A stretch of 60,078 bases of DNA from an uncultured Lachnospiraceae bacterium. GTDB taxonomy: Bacteria; Bacillota; Clostridia; Eubacteriales; Anaerofustaceae. The translations under genes and the position numbers were made by a program. Where the stretch lies: assembly GCA_944381375.1 (NCBI GenBank), contig CALWKX010000017.1, forward strand, positions 1 through 60,078, in the 5' to 3' direction. The notes beneath the pieces were generated by a model. It was not told where the DNA came from, made no database searches, and saw only the letters and a list, made by a program, of their open reading frames with translations. Of this stretch, positions 28,454 to 36,617 are shown in pieces (positions within the stretch are counted from its first letter, which is position 1; each line of letters starts with the position of its first letter).

Positions 28454-29329
28454 CTAATGCTTTGCGCTTTCAAGTATAGGCGTTTCTTTTACGGCAGCTA
28501 ATATTCTTTCATAATCTCTTATTATGGGCATGAAAACTATAACGATATCTCCCGTTTCCGGTATTCTTTTGGCCATTGGAGTGAATTCCGGTTCATCATT
28601 ATCCTTTCTGATGCCTAAGCGCGCGCAGATATTATGAAGAATTGCCTGCCTTTGGCCTGAGTTGGATATGATATTAATGCCGTCGGTATTATGCGGATGA
28701 AGTCTGAGCGCGTAAGCTGTTTCAGTTACTATTTCACGAGAGCTTTCAAGTCCAAAGTTGGAAACAACAATATCGTTTACTTTCATGAACTGTCCGTCAA
28801 ATATAATTTCTTCTTTTACAATGTCTGCTATGGAGTTTAATGATTTTGATTTCATCAGTTTGTTCAGCAAAAATATTATCCAGAAGCTGATTAGAGATGT
28901 TATTGTAATGTTGTATACGACATTCAGGAATGAATTAAAAATGTACAGCATCGCGCAGGATAGCAAAGATACAAGAATTGATGCATAGTTTCTGGATTCG
29001 AATTTTTTGGCTATGTCTTCTATATAAGCTGCGCCTCTTTTCACGATTTCCGTATCATCAAGTTTTGTAAGGCTCGTTCTTTCAACTTCGCGAATTTCGC
29101 GGAATTGGGAGGCCGCAACGGTCAGTACCGTTACGGCCGTGTATTCTTTATTTAGAATAGCGGGAATGAAAACTGCTCCCAGCAAAGCCGCAATAAACCC
29201 AAGCATGAGATGGGAAAAATATGCCTGAGGATATGAGGGATATTGTCTGTAATCAACTTTTACCATCGTATAGCGGCACAAGAACCCAAATGCCGTGGAT
29301 GTTAGTATAATATAGATCGTATTCATCAA
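28454..29329 (-). CDS. YIEGIA-domain membrane protein
   Basis: The 291-residue protein has the name-giving motif as AAYIEDIAKKFESRNY near 100-115. Hydrophobic segments lie at about 3-17, 32-60, 118-140 and 142-158, with a soluble C-terminal half to about 285. YIEGIA proteins occur in spore-forming Clostridia and are poorly understood. Its start overlaps the stop of the M23 peptidase (ATGA), and the small partner follows. Together these point to a forespore or engulfment role; that is inference from context. Confidence 0.82.
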   Translation of the reverse strand: MMNTIYIILTSTAFGFLCRYTMVKVDYRQYPSYPQAYFSHLMLGFIAALLGAVFIPAILNKEYTAVTVLTVAASQFREIREVERTSLTKLDDTEIVKRGAAYIEDIAKKFESRNYASILVSLLSCAMLYIFNSFLNVVYNITITSLISFWIIFLLNKLMKSKSLNSIADIVKEEIIFDGQFMKVNDIVVSNFGLESSREIVTETAYALRLHPHNTDGINIISNSGQRQAILHNICARLGIRKDNDEPEFTPMAKRIPETGDIVIVFMPIIRDYERILAAVKETPILESAKH

Positions 29330-30066
29330 TTAAATGATAAATACTGCGCAGGATCTACGTAAGCGCCGTCTATAATCAGTGCAAAGTGCACGTGCGGGTC
29401 GTCTGCGGATTCATAAAGCGCTGAGGTTCCTACTGTTCCTATTACTTGTCCTTGCTCGACATTATCGTTAACGATAACTTTTATATCATCAGAAAGGTTG
29501 GAATATTCTGTATAAATACCGCCTTCATGTTCTATTTTTATTGTTTTGCCAAGTTTAGGATCAGTTCTTATTTCCACTACTTTCCCGGCCAATGCGCATT
29601 TGACTTCTTCTCCGACTGAGGCTGCTATGTCCACACCAGTATGATCACTGCGGTATTCGTTGAAAGTTTTGGAAAATACAGGATCAGTACCATAGCTGTA
29701 AGCCATAGTTATAGTAGAAGAACTTACCGGATTAATCAATGAATCAACGCTGGGCTTAGCTGCCGGAGCCGTCTCGTAGTTTTCTTCGGGAGTCTGGCTT
29801 ATTGTCTCTTGCTCTGTGCTGTCATTTGTATCGGTTAAAGCTTGTTCCTGCGTTTGCGTTAAAGATTCAGTAGTATCCTGAGGTATTAAGCTGTTAAGAT
29901 CAAGTCCGCCGCCTTCCGTCACTTCATTTATGTTTTGTTTTGCATTATTTTGATTTTCGTAAATACTGTCGGCTGCCCATACTGTGCCGATTATCACAGC
30001 TGCAGTAAGCAAAAGCGCGACGGCGGCCAGTTTATTTTGTTTCTTGTTTATGTTTTTATTATTCAT
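29326..30066 (-). CDS. M23 metallopeptidase, SpoIIQ-like
   Basis: The 246-residue protein has a short cytoplasmic lead, one membrane helix (about 13-33), a low-complexity linker rich in Gln, Thr and Glu (about 45-120), and a LytM/M23 domain from about 130. Zinc ligands are seen in YRSDHTGVDIA (H, D) and in HVHF (H, H) near the end, so the site looks intact. The layout fits SpoIIQ, the forespore half of the engulfment zipper with SpoIIIAH; in clostridia the SpoIIQ zinc site is usually intact, unlike in Bacillus. Start 30066 has GGAGG 6-10 nt upstream; a sigma-F-like promoter lies at 30096-30124. Confidence 0.8.
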   Translation of the reverse strand: MNNKNINKKQNKLAAVALLLTAAVIIGTVWAADSIYENQNNAKQNINEVTEGGGLDLNSLIPQDTTESLTQTQEQALTDTNDSTEQETISQTPEENYETAPAAKPSVDSLINPVSSSTITMAYSYGTDPVFSKTFNEYRSDHTGVDIAASVGEEVKCALAGKVVEIRTDPKLGKTIKIEHEGGIYTEYSNLSDDIKVIVNDNVEQGQVIGTVGTSALYESADDPHVHFALIIDGAYVDPAQYLSFN

Positions 30067-30095
30067 TAGTATCCTCCGAATTAAAAGAGTATGGT

Positions 30096-30124
30096 TATTA
30101 TTCTCTTTTTTTGAGCTTTTATAC
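30096..30124 (-). promoter_or_regulatory. sigma-F-like promoter of the M23-YIEGIA operon
   Basis: On the minus strand GTATA (30120-30124), a 14-nt spacer and GAGAATAATA (30096-30105) match the forespore pattern GYWTA / GGNRANANTW except at the second -10 base. The same pattern and spacing recur before spoIIR (46490-46518). Confidence 0.5.
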
Positions 30125-30172
30125 ACGCTGCGCATTAATGCGTTCATAAATAGGAGTTTAAAAGCAAATAAT

Positions 30173-30200
30173 TTGACAACATGAAAAATTCATATATAAT
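30173..30200 (+). promoter_or_regulatory. sigma-A type promoter of prfA
   Basis: TTGACA (30173-30178), 16-nt spacer and TATAAT (30195-30200), with CGGAGG and the prfA ATG following. Both hexamers are perfect consensus. Confidence 0.88.
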
Positions 30201-30220
30201 AAAAATTCGGAGGCGTTTTA

Positions 30221-31285
30221 ATGATAGAAAAATTAAAGGCGTTAAAACTGAAATACAATCAACTGACTGAAAAGATAAGCGATCCTGAGATCATATCCGA
30301 TCAGGCGGAATATACACGCGCTATAAAGGAACGTTCGGCGCTTGAAGATGTGGTTCTTAAATATGATGAATACGAATCGGTGTTAAAACAGATTAATGAT
30401 AACAGGCAAATGCTTAAAGAAGAAGGCGAGGAAGAATTTAGGCAGATGCTTTCGGAAGACATAAGCGTGCTTGAAGAAAGTCTTAAGGTTATTGAAGCCG
30501 AGCTTAAAATACTTCTTTTGCCAAAAGATCCGAATGACGATAAAAATGTTATTGTTGAAATAAGAGCGGGCGTTGGGGGAGACGAAGCGGCGCTGTTTGC
30601 TGGAGATCTCCTCAGAATGTATATAAGATATGCTGAAAGACATAGATGGAAAACGGAAATGCTTTCTGTAAATGAAATCGGTATAGGCGGTTATAAGGAA
30701 GCTATAATGTCGATTACGGGTCATGGGGCTTATTCACGCCTGAAATATGAAAGCGGTACACACAGAGTTCAAAGAGTTCCGGAGACGGAATCCGGAGGCA
30801 GAATTCATACGTCTGCAGCAACAGTTGCCGTGCTCCCTGAGGCGGAAGATGTAGAAGTGGAAATTAATCCGAATGATTTGAGAATAGACGTGTATCGTTC
30901 GTCAGGCAACGGCGGACAAAGCGTAAATACTACGGATTCGGCAGTCAGGATAACGCATCTTCCTACAGGAATGGTAGTATCGTGTCAGGACGAAAAGTCT
31001 CAGTTGAAGAATAAAGACAAGGCGATGAAAATACTCAAGGCACGCTTATACGAGATTGAACAGCGTAAACAGATGGAAAGCATTGCCAAAGAGCGCAAAA
31101 GCCAAGTCGGAACGGGAGATAGGAGCGAAAGGATAAGGACTTACAATTTCCCGCAAGGCAGAGTCACGGATCATAGGATAAATATGACGTTATACAAGCT
31201 GGAGGATGTGCTTGACGGGGGGATAGACGAATTTATAGACAGCTTGATTACGGCTGATCAGGCTGAAAAGATGAGGAATGAATAA
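30221..31285 (+). CDS. prfA: peptide chain release factor 1
   Basis: The 354-residue protein contains the GGQ peptidyl-hydrolysis motif in [17 protein letters not shown] near 226-242, and lengths and flanks fit RF1 rather than RF2 (no programmed frameshift, continuous frame). It releases peptides at UAA and UAG. Strong promoter, CGGAGG SD and terminator make it monocistronic; prmC, which often follows, is absent. Confidence 0.96.
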   Translation: MIEKLKALKLKYNQLTEKISDPEIISDQAEYTRAIKERSALEDVVLKYDEYESVLKQINDNRQMLKEEGEEEFRQMLSEDISVLEESLKVIEAELKILLLPKDPNDDKNVIVEIRAGVGGDEAALFAGDLLRMYIRYAERHRWKTEMLSVNEIGIGGYKEAIMSITGHGAYSRLKYESGTHRVQRVPETESGGRIHTSAATVAVLPEAEDVEVEINPNDLRIDVYRSSGNGGQSVNTTDSAVRITHLPTGMVVSCQDEKSQLKNKDKAMKILKARLYEIEQRKQMESIAKERKSQVGTGDRSERIRTYNFPQGRVTDHRINMTLYKLEDVLDGGIDEFIDSLITADQAEKMRNE

Positions 31286-31291
31286 AAATAT

Positions 31292-31324
31292 AAAAAAAGC
31301 ATAATGACGCATTATGCTTTTTTT
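31292..31324 (+). terminator. terminator after prfA
   Basis: AAAAAAAGCATAATG pairs with CATTATGCTTTTTTT around a 3-nt loop, 6 nt past the prfA stop. Confidence 0.9.
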
Positions 31325-31330
31325 AGTTCA

Positions 31331-31455
31331 ATAAACCCTGCATAGGGGCGCGAAAGCGCAAAGCAAGGCGGAATGCCTTGCTTTGAAAAGGGCTTCGCCC
31401 TTTTATGCAAACGCTTGAAGCGTTTGCCGCTTTCGCGCCCCTATGCAGGGTTTAT
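31331..31455. repeat. 125-bp cloverleaf-like structured repeat element
   Basis: A perfect 28-bp inverted repeat (31331-31358 and 31428-31455) encloses three perfect hairpins in tandem: CAAAGCAAGGC/GCCTTGCTTTG (31359-31385), AAAAGGGC/GCCCTTTT (31386-31404) and GCAAACGC/GCGTTTGC (31407-31427). Only two bases (31405-31406) lie outside stems or loops. The design resembles a small non-autonomous genomic repeat that folds as a four-way junction in RNA or as a cruciform in DNA. Its right end overlaps the last codons of the merR gene and supplies the TAA stop. No second copy lies in this window, so its repeat status elsewhere is inferred. Confidence 0.85.
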
Positions 31456-31895
31456 ATACCTGTGACCAGCCGCTTTTTATATTGGCGTATTTCTTCAGGC
31501 ATTTCGATATCCTCTGTTCTGATATTTTCATTTTTCGCTATGATAGCAGTATCGTAATACCAGCATTTATAATTAATTATCTCCAGAGTCTTTTTTACTT
31601 CTTCCAGTTGTTTTTGTACAGCAGTTTTCCTTTCATAAAACATATCGCGTCTTTTTTCCAATGTGCTGTCGCCTTGAATATACCAGTCGATAAATTGCTT
31701 TATATCCTTGATAGGCATACCTGTTGATTTAAGACATTCTATCAACCTTATCCATTCGAAATCAGTGTCGCAAAACTGCCTGATTCCTCCTTCGCTTCTT
31801 TGTACAAACGGCAGTAAACCTTCTTTGTCATAATACCTCAGTGTGGAGGGATTGATTCCCAATTTTTCAGCTGTTTGTCCTATTAAATAAGTCAT
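31452..31895 (-). CDS. MerR-family transcriptional regulator
   Basis: The 147-residue protein has the MerR winged helix at 1-70 (GQTAEKLGINPSTLRYYDKEG, the second wing with IRQF), then a coiled coil (about 78-115) for dimerisation. No Cys pattern typical of metal sensors is visible; the subgroup resembles AdhR-type regulators of aldehyde/redox genes. It faces the TraX-DUF362-flavodoxin genes across a dyad at 31938-31955. The stop codon is supplied by the adjoining repeat, so the native C-terminus may have been altered. Confidence 0.88.
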   Translation of the reverse strand: MTYLIGQTAEKLGINPSTLRYYDKEGLLPFVQRSEGGIRQFCDTDFEWIRLIECLKSTGMPIKDIKQFIDWYIQGDSTLEKRRDMFYERKTAVQKQLEEVKKTLEIINYKCWYYDTAIIAKNENIRTEDIEMPEEIRQYKKRLVTGI

Positions 31896-31937
31896 ATTAT
31901 CTTATCCTCCAGATAAAATTTTCAAAAAAACTCTTGA

Positions 31938-31955
31938 CTTAAACTTGACTTTAAG
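31938..31955. promoter_or_regulatory. probable MerR operator/promoter
   Basis: CTTAAA-CTTGAC-TTTAAG is a perfect 6-bp dyad with 6-nt spacing in the divergent region between merR and the 32062 gene. TTGACT at 31934-31939 could be a -35 with TATTAA at 31957-31962 (17-nt spacer) as -10. The half-site form resembles the AdhR type of MerR operator. Binding is inferred. Confidence 0.5.
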
Positions 31956-32061
31956 TATTAACATTTTAATAAAAAATCATTAAAGCTTCAAGTATTTATT
32001 ATTTATGTGCAGGTTTGTAAGAGGATTTAGTCTAAATATGTAATATGGCAGGGTAGAAAGC

Positions 32062-32811
32062 ATGATCTTACAGCAAAAACTAATCGGAAATGGATATTAT
32101 AATGTTAGCTGGTTTAAGATTCCATCTTTTAATTCGAATTTTATTAAGCTTATAGCTGTGTTTACTATGTTTCTTGATCATTATGCTATAGCATTTATGT
32201 GTGAATGTAGTACTGCTTACGAAGCGTTCAGAATATTAGGCAGGATAACAACGCCAATCATGTGTTTTTTTATAGCGGAAGGCTATCATCATACGTCTGA
32301 TATAAAAAAATATTTTTTGCGATTGCTTATAGCCGCAATTATATCTCATTTCCCAAATGCGCTTTTATTCGGATATTCTATTTGGGAGTTTTGGCATGCT
32401 ACAAGCGTCATGTGGGCGCTTTTGTGCGGTCTTGCAGCGCTTGTTATTTACAACAGTGAGAAATTAAATTTCGTTTTTAAAATTTTTATGATAGGGCTGT
32501 GCTGTTTTGCCTCCTATCCGGCGACATGGAATTATATCGCTGTGCTTTGGGTTCTTCTTTTCGGTATTTGCCGTGATAATAAAACCAAGCTTGCCGGTTT
32601 CGTGTTAATAGGTTTGATATATATAACGCAGTGGTATGTATATGCTTCTTCGCTGCCGCTTTATCTAAGACTCGGCATATTTGGTGCCATTCCTCTTTTA
32701 GCTTTATACAATGGGCAGCGCGGCTATTCAAACAAAGTGATTCAGTATGGTTTTTATATATTTTATCCGTTGCATATGCTACTGCTCTATTTTGCAACAA
32801 TAATATTATAA
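32062..32811 (+). CDS. TraX-family membrane protein
   Basis: The 249-residue polytopic protein has the TraX landmarks FIKLIAVFTMFLDHYA near 27-42, FRILGRITTPIMCFFIAEGYHHT near 53-75, and several further helices. TraX was first described as the acetylase of F pilin; chromosomal copies in Firmicutes have no known conjugation role and may acylate surface polymers. It is divergent from merR and upstream of DUF362 and flavodoxin genes. SD GGTAGAAAG is weak. Confidence 0.85.
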   Translation: MILQQKLIGNGYYNVSWFKIPSFNSNFIKLIAVFTMFLDHYAIAFMCECSTAYEAFRILGRITTPIMCFFIAEGYHHTSDIKKYFLRLLIAAIISHFPNALLFGYSIWEFWHATSVMWALLCGLAALVIYNSEKLNFVFKIFMIGLCCFASYPATWNYIAVLWVLLFGICRDNKTKLAGFVLIGLIYITQWYVYASSLPLYLRLGIFGAIPLLALYNGQRGYSNKVIQYGFYIFYPLHMLLLYFATIIL

Positions 32812-32829
32812 AAAAATATGGAGGTTATT

Positions 32830-33690
32830 ATGGTAAAAGTATTTATAACTAAAGATATTTCGGAAGACGGCTTGTTAAAAGCTTATCATGCGCTCAATAA
32901 AGTTGCTCATGGCAATGTCGCGGTAAAAATTTCAACAGGAGAGCCCGGCGGTCATCATTTTCTTTCGCCTAAGCTTATTAAACCGCTTATTGATAAGGTC
33001 TCAGGCACAATAGTTGAATGTAATACTGCTTACGAAGGCCGGCGAAATGAAACAAATGAACATAAAAAAGCTATCAGGGAGCATGGTTTTTATGATATAG
33101 CTTCTGTAGACATAATGGATGAAAATGGCAGCATGAGTATCCCTGTTAATGGAGGCAAACATCTTACGGAAGACCTTGTGGGCAAAAATTTTTCAAATTA
33201 TGATTTCGTAATAAATCTTGCTCACTTTAAAGGTCATGCCATGGGAGGATTCGGAGGCGTAATAAAAAATATGTCTATAGGCATAGCGTCCTCGGAAGGC
33301 AAAAGCTTGATTCACAGCGCCGGCAAAGAACACACAGGATTTAGTCCCGATACTCCTCAGAGGGATTTTCTCGAATCAATGGCAGAAGCGGCTAAAAGCG
33401 TTGCCGATTATGTTCAGGATAATATCGTTTACATCAATGTAATGAACAATTTGTCCGTGGATTGCGACTGTGACAGCCATCCGGCAGCTCCAACTATGAA
33501 AGATATTGGCATACTTTCAAGCCTTGACCCCGTTGCGTTGGACAAAGCTTGCGTCGATCTTGTTTATGCGGCAAATGATGGTGCAGACCTGATTGAACGC
33601 ATTGAATCCCGCATTGGAACTCATACGCTTGATTATGCCGCTCAAATCGGACTTGGAAGCTTGGAATATGAGTTGATAAGCTTGGATTGA
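32830..33690 (+). CDS. DUF362-family protein
   Basis: The 286-residue protein has the DUF362 core, with INLAHFKGHAMGGFGGVIKNMSIG around 130-153 and the later Asp-Pro-Val-Ala-Leu-Asp segment (SSLDPVALDKACVDL). DUF362 proteins often accompany ferredoxin-type clusters; here no Cys cluster motif is present apart from a few isolated cysteines (DCDCDS). Function is unknown. The methionine at 32830 has GGAGG 6-10 nt upstream, so I use it instead of 32818. It is 18 nt after the TraX gene. Confidence 0.85.
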   Translation: MVKVFITKDISEDGLLKAYHALNKVAHGNVAVKISTGEPGGHHFLSPKLIKPLIDKVSGTIVECNTAYEGRRNETNEHKKAIREHGFYDIASVDIMDENGSMSIPVNGGKHLTEDLVGKNFSNYDFVINLAHFKGHAMGGFGGVIKNMSIGIASSEGKSLIHSAGKEHTGFSPDTPQRDFLESMAEAAKSVADYVQDNIVYINVMNNLSVDCDCDSHPAAPTMKDIGILSSLDPVALDKACVDLVYAANDGADLIERIESRIGTHTLDYAAQIGLGSLEYELISLD

Positions 33691-33761
33691 GTGAAGTTTA
33701 CTGATATCTATTCGAAAATAAATAATATGAAAATGTATTTGATTGAAAGGAAAAAATTGGT

Positions 33762-34238
33762 ATGAACAAATCATTAGTTGCGTATTTTTCCGCAAGCGGC
33801 GTGACTGCCAAAACCGCGCAAGCGTTAGCTAAAGCTGCAAATGCGGAATTATTTGAAATAAAGCCTGCTGAAAAATATTCAAAAGCGGATTTGGATTGGA
33901 CTGATAAAAACAGCCGAAGTACAATAGAAATGAAAAACCCTGATTCAAGGCCTGCAATTAAAGAAAAGCTTATAGGCATCGAAAATTACGATGTTGTTTT
34001 TATAGGGTTTCCGATATGGTGGTATACAGCGCCTGCGATAATAAAAACATTTTTATCATCATATGATTTCAGCGGCAAAAAAATCATACTGTTCGCTACC
34101 TCCGGTGGAAGCAGCATCGGTGATACGGTAGATGATTTGAAAGCGGTTTGCCCCAATGCAAACTTTATTACTGCAAAAATACTGAATAACTGCCCTGAAG
34201 ATGACTTGAAAAAATGGGTTGACAGCCTTGATCTATAA
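33762..34238 (+). CDS. flavodoxin-like protein
   Basis: The 158-residue protein has the FMN phosphate loop YFSASGVTAKTA near 8-19 and the flavin loops FIGFPIWWYTAP near 86-97 and ATSGGSSIG near 118-126. It is a long-type clostridial flavodoxin or quinone/oxidoreductase partner, cytoplasmic. It lies 71 nt after the DUF362 gene and behind the MerR-controlled region, suggesting a redox stress role. A decayed lipoprotein fragment follows. Confidence 0.88.
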   Translation: MNKSLVAYFSASGVTAKTAQALAKAANAELFEIKPAEKYSKADLDWTDKNSRSTIEMKNPDSRPAIKEKLIGIENYDVVFIGFPIWWYTAPAIIKTFLSSYDFSGKKIILFATSGGSSIGDTVDDLKAVCPNANFITAKILNNCPEDDLKKWVDSLDL

Positions 34239-34326
34239 AGCCGTAATATCAAAAGTGTTTTTGTTATTTGCCGTATTAACCGTTTTATCTCCTTTATCGG
34301 CTTGTTCTGATAAAAATAGTCAATAA
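34228..34326 (+). pseudogene. lipoprotein signal-peptide remnant
   Basis: This frame encodes a short hydrophobic stretch (KVFLLFAVLTVLSPLSACSD-like, lipobox LSAC) followed at once by a stop. It has only a TTG at 34228 as possible start and overlaps the flavodoxin 3' end. Scattered in-frame stops to about 34470 leave short readable bits. I read it as the decayed N-terminus of a lipoprotein gene, since similar redox clusters often carry flavodoxin-linked lipoproteins. It may equally be chance. Confidence 0.4.
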
Positions 34327-34473
34327 GGAAATTATGTGCATAATAAAAATACATCGCCTGATATTATTGCCTCTGAAAGAGTATCGGAAAAATAAACAAT
34401 ATGTCAGGTGATAATCTTGCAGAGATTTTAGACCCTGGTAATGTCATTATTACATTGTCTATGCCTTAGGCCG

Positions 34474-34504
34474 AAAAAAGAGGAGCCTTATGCTCCTCTT
34501 TTTT
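34474..34504. terminator. terminator between the flavodoxin group and jag
   Basis: AAAAAAGAGGAGC (34474-34486) pairs with GCTCCTCTTTTTT (34492-34504) around a 5-nt loop; usable in both directions. Confidence 0.9.
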
Positions 34505-34529
34505 AATATTCATGGTCGATGATTAAAAA

Positions 34530-35159
34530 TTATATACTCTCGCGTCTGTAATCTATGACCACATACCTATGCGGCTCTTCTCCTTCTGAATATGTTATTA
34601 TATTTTTATAATTTTGCAAAGATGAATGAATGATTCTTCTCTCATAAGGATTCATAGGTTCCAAAATATATTTTGAACGTGATTTTTCTACCTTCTGAGC
34701 TATTCTGTCCGCTAAATCCTGAAGAGAATTTTTTCTTTTTTCTCTGTATCCTTCAATATCCAAAGACAGCTTTATATAATTCTTTGTGTTTTTATTTACT
34801 ACAAGAGAAGTTAGATATTGTAATGCATCGAGAGTTTGGCCTCTTCTGCCTATAATCACACCAGTATCTTTCGAAATCATCTCGATATAAAGAATATCTT
34901 CATCGTAATGGGCGTGTATATCGACTTTTAAATTCATGGCTTTGAATATATCATTTAAAAATTGTTTTATAATATCTATTTCGCCTTCATTTAAAGTGAC
35001 TTCCACTTTCGCGTATTTTGATGTAAAATCGCCTGATATTTTATCTTGCGGCTCTTCTAAAATTCTGATAGTAACATTGTCTTTTGTTGTATTCATCTCG
35101 TTGAGCGCGTTTTGAATCGCTTGTTCCACAGTAGGTCCTTTAGCCGTAACTGTTCTCAT
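34530..35159 (-). CDS. jag: Jag/KhpB RNA-binding protein
   Basis: The 209-residue protein has an N-terminal Jag_N domain (1-55), a KH domain with VIIGRRGQTLDALQYLTSLV near 100-119, and a C-terminal R3H domain (about 145-205) with MNPYERRIIHSSLQN. Jag (SpoIIIJ-associated, also KhpB) binds RNA together with KhpA and affects cell division and envelope. It follows yidC by 18 nt, the standard order. Confidence 0.95.
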   Translation of the reverse strand: MRTVTAKGPTVEQAIQNALNEMNTTKDNVTIRILEEPQDKISGDFTSKYAKVEVTLNEGEIDIIKQFLNDIFKAMNLKVDIHAHYDEDILYIEMISKDTGVIIGRRGQTLDALQYLTSLVVNKNTKNYIKLSLDIEGYREKRKNSLQDLADRIAQKVEKSRSKYILEPMNPYERRIIHSSLQNYKNIITYSEGEEPHRYVVIDYRRESI

Positions 35160-35177
35160 TTTGAAACACCTTCGTTT

Positions 35178-36044
35178 TTATTTGTTATCATTCTTATTGT
35201 TTTTATTTTTTGGCCTCGGCTGAATATAGTCTTGCTGGCTTTTCTGCCTGTTGTTCGTTCCGTGGCGCTGAACGTTTTTTTGTTCAATATATCTGTTCGG
35301 ATATTTTGCGGCAAGAGCTTTTTCTTTCTGTGCCGCTTTCATTTCCATTTTTTCAAGATTGATAGGGAAGAATTTATATATGATCATTGTAGTTATGATG
35401 CCTATGATTGTCTGCATTGCCCAATATAGAGCCAAAGCCTGCTGATATGACAGCGTCAAGTATCCGATCATGACGATAGAAAATATCATCATGCCTTTTT
35501 GACCCTGTTGCTGGTTCATATTCTTTGTTGTTTGCGCCTGCTGTATGACAGTCGCTATAACGTTTATAAGAGGCAATATTACAGATAAAATAGTCGCTGT
35601 GCTTAAACCTGTGTTCGTAAAAGACTGCATAGTTGAGATCGAAAGATCTTCTATCCATAAAAATGCTTTCGAAACGGCGGCGTATTCTGCTTCCGAAAAT
35701 ACGTACATTGTAGGTTGGCGGACTGCTCCGTAAAGGCCTATGATGATGGGCAGTTGTATCAATAAAGGAAAACAACTGCTAAGCGGATTATATCTGTATT
35801 TTGCATACAGCTTCTGCAGCTCAATGTTCATTTTATCTTTATTGTTTGCATATTTTTTTTGTATTTGCTGCTGCAGCGGAGCCAGCGCCCCCATTATTTG
35901 AGATGAACGTGTTTGCTTTACCGTGAGCGGCAATGTGAGAATTTTAGCAAATAGAGCCAGCACTACTATTGACCAGCCGTAATTGCCGATAAAATCATAG
36001 ATAAAGCGAAGTATAGAGCCGAAAAAGTTGTAAAGTGCGCTCAT
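35178..36044 (-). CDS. yidC: YidC/SpoIIIJ membrane protein insertase
   Basis: The 288-residue protein has five hydrophobic stretches (about 18-40, 92-115, 140-170, 183-205, 212-235) and the YidC core IVVLALFAKILTLPLTVKQTRSSQ. The cytoplasmic tail is basic, rich in Lys, Gln and Asn, as in Gram-positive YidC that binds ribosomes. It lacks an obvious lipobox. It inserts membrane proteins, alone or with Sec; the sporulation name SpoIIIJ applies to one paralogue in Bacillus. Part of the rpmH-rnpA-yidD-yidC-jag operon. Confidence 0.95.
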   Translation of the reverse strand: MSALYNFFGSILRFIYDFIGNYGWSIVVLALFAKILTLPLTVKQTRSSQIMGALAPLQQQIQKKYANNKDKMNIELQKLYAKYRYNPLSSCFPLLIQLPIIIGLYGAVRQPTMYVFSEAEYAAVSKAFLWIEDLSISTMQSFTNTGLSTATILSVILPLINVIATVIQQAQTTKNMNQQQGQKGMMIFSIVMIGYLTLSYQQALALYWAMQTIIGIITTMIIYKFFPINLEKMEMKAAQKEKALAAKYPNRYIEQKNVQRHGTNNRQKSQQDYIQPRPKNKNNKNDNK

Positions 36045-36061
36045 TAAATAACCTCCGAGTT

Positions 36062-36271
36062 TTATGGAACAGGATCATATCCTCCTGAAGAAAAAGGATT
36101 GCATCGCAAAAGTCTTTTGATGCTTAAATACAATCCTTTAAAAAAGCCGAATTTTTGAAAAGCTTCGTAACTATACTGCGAACATGTCGGCGTAAATCTG
36201 CAATGCGCTTTAAACAGTACGGATATGTATTTTTGATATATTCTGATAATCATCATCATTAATTTGCTCAT
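36062..36271 (-). CDS. yidD: membrane protein insertion efficiency factor YidD
   Basis: The 69-residue protein has IYQKYISVLFKAHCRFTPTCSQYS near 11-34 and GGYDPVP at the C-terminus, the two YidD hallmarks. It supports YidC function; exact biochemistry is unknown. It overlaps rnpA by 4 bp at its start. Confidence 0.96.
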   Translation of the reverse strand: MSKLMMMIIRIYQKYISVLFKAHCRFTPTCSQYSYEAFQKFGFFKGLYLSIKRLLRCNPFSSGGYDPVP

Positions 36272-36612
36272 GAATTTATGCCTAACAGCTTCGCTTTTTT
36301 GAGTAAATGAACAACGCTGTTTTTAATCGCGCAAAATGGCGCTTCTTTGCATTTGACCCGAACAATAAAAATTATATCATAACCTTTAAGTATATTGTTG
36401 CAGTTTGTACGTAAAATTTCTTTAATCTGACGTTTAATTTTGTTTCTCACAACGGCATTGCCTACCTTGGAGGATATGCTTATGCCAAATCGGGATATAT
36501 CAGTATTATTTGCCAGAGTATATAAAACCAAATTGGAATCTGCAACTGAACGAGCTTTTGCGTAAATTCTTCTAAATTCGGTGTTTTTTTTTATTGAAAC
36601 GTAACTTGCCAT
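36268..36612 (-). CDS. rnpA: ribonuclease P protein component
   Basis: The 114-residue basic protein has the RNase P signature in AVVRNKIKRQIKEILR near 53-68. It assists the RNase P RNA in tRNA 5' maturation. There is no convincing SD before the ATG at 36612; the start codon instead follows a palindrome and T6 at 36618-36639. Either the mRNA depends on read-through and coupling from rpmH, or it uses a reduced leader. Length is normal. Confidence 0.92.
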   Translation of the reverse strand: MASYVSIKKNTEFRRIYAKARSVADSNLVLYTLANNTDISRFGISISSKVGNAVVRNKIKRQIKEILRTNCNNILKGYDIIFIVRVKCKEAPFCAIKNSVVHLLKKAKLLGINS

Positions 36613-36617
36613 ATATT

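Noticed and set aside
31331-31455. CRISPR or tRNA interpretation of the structured element
   Set aside because: Only one copy, no spacers; stems do not have tRNA arm lengths, T-loop or acceptor CCA.
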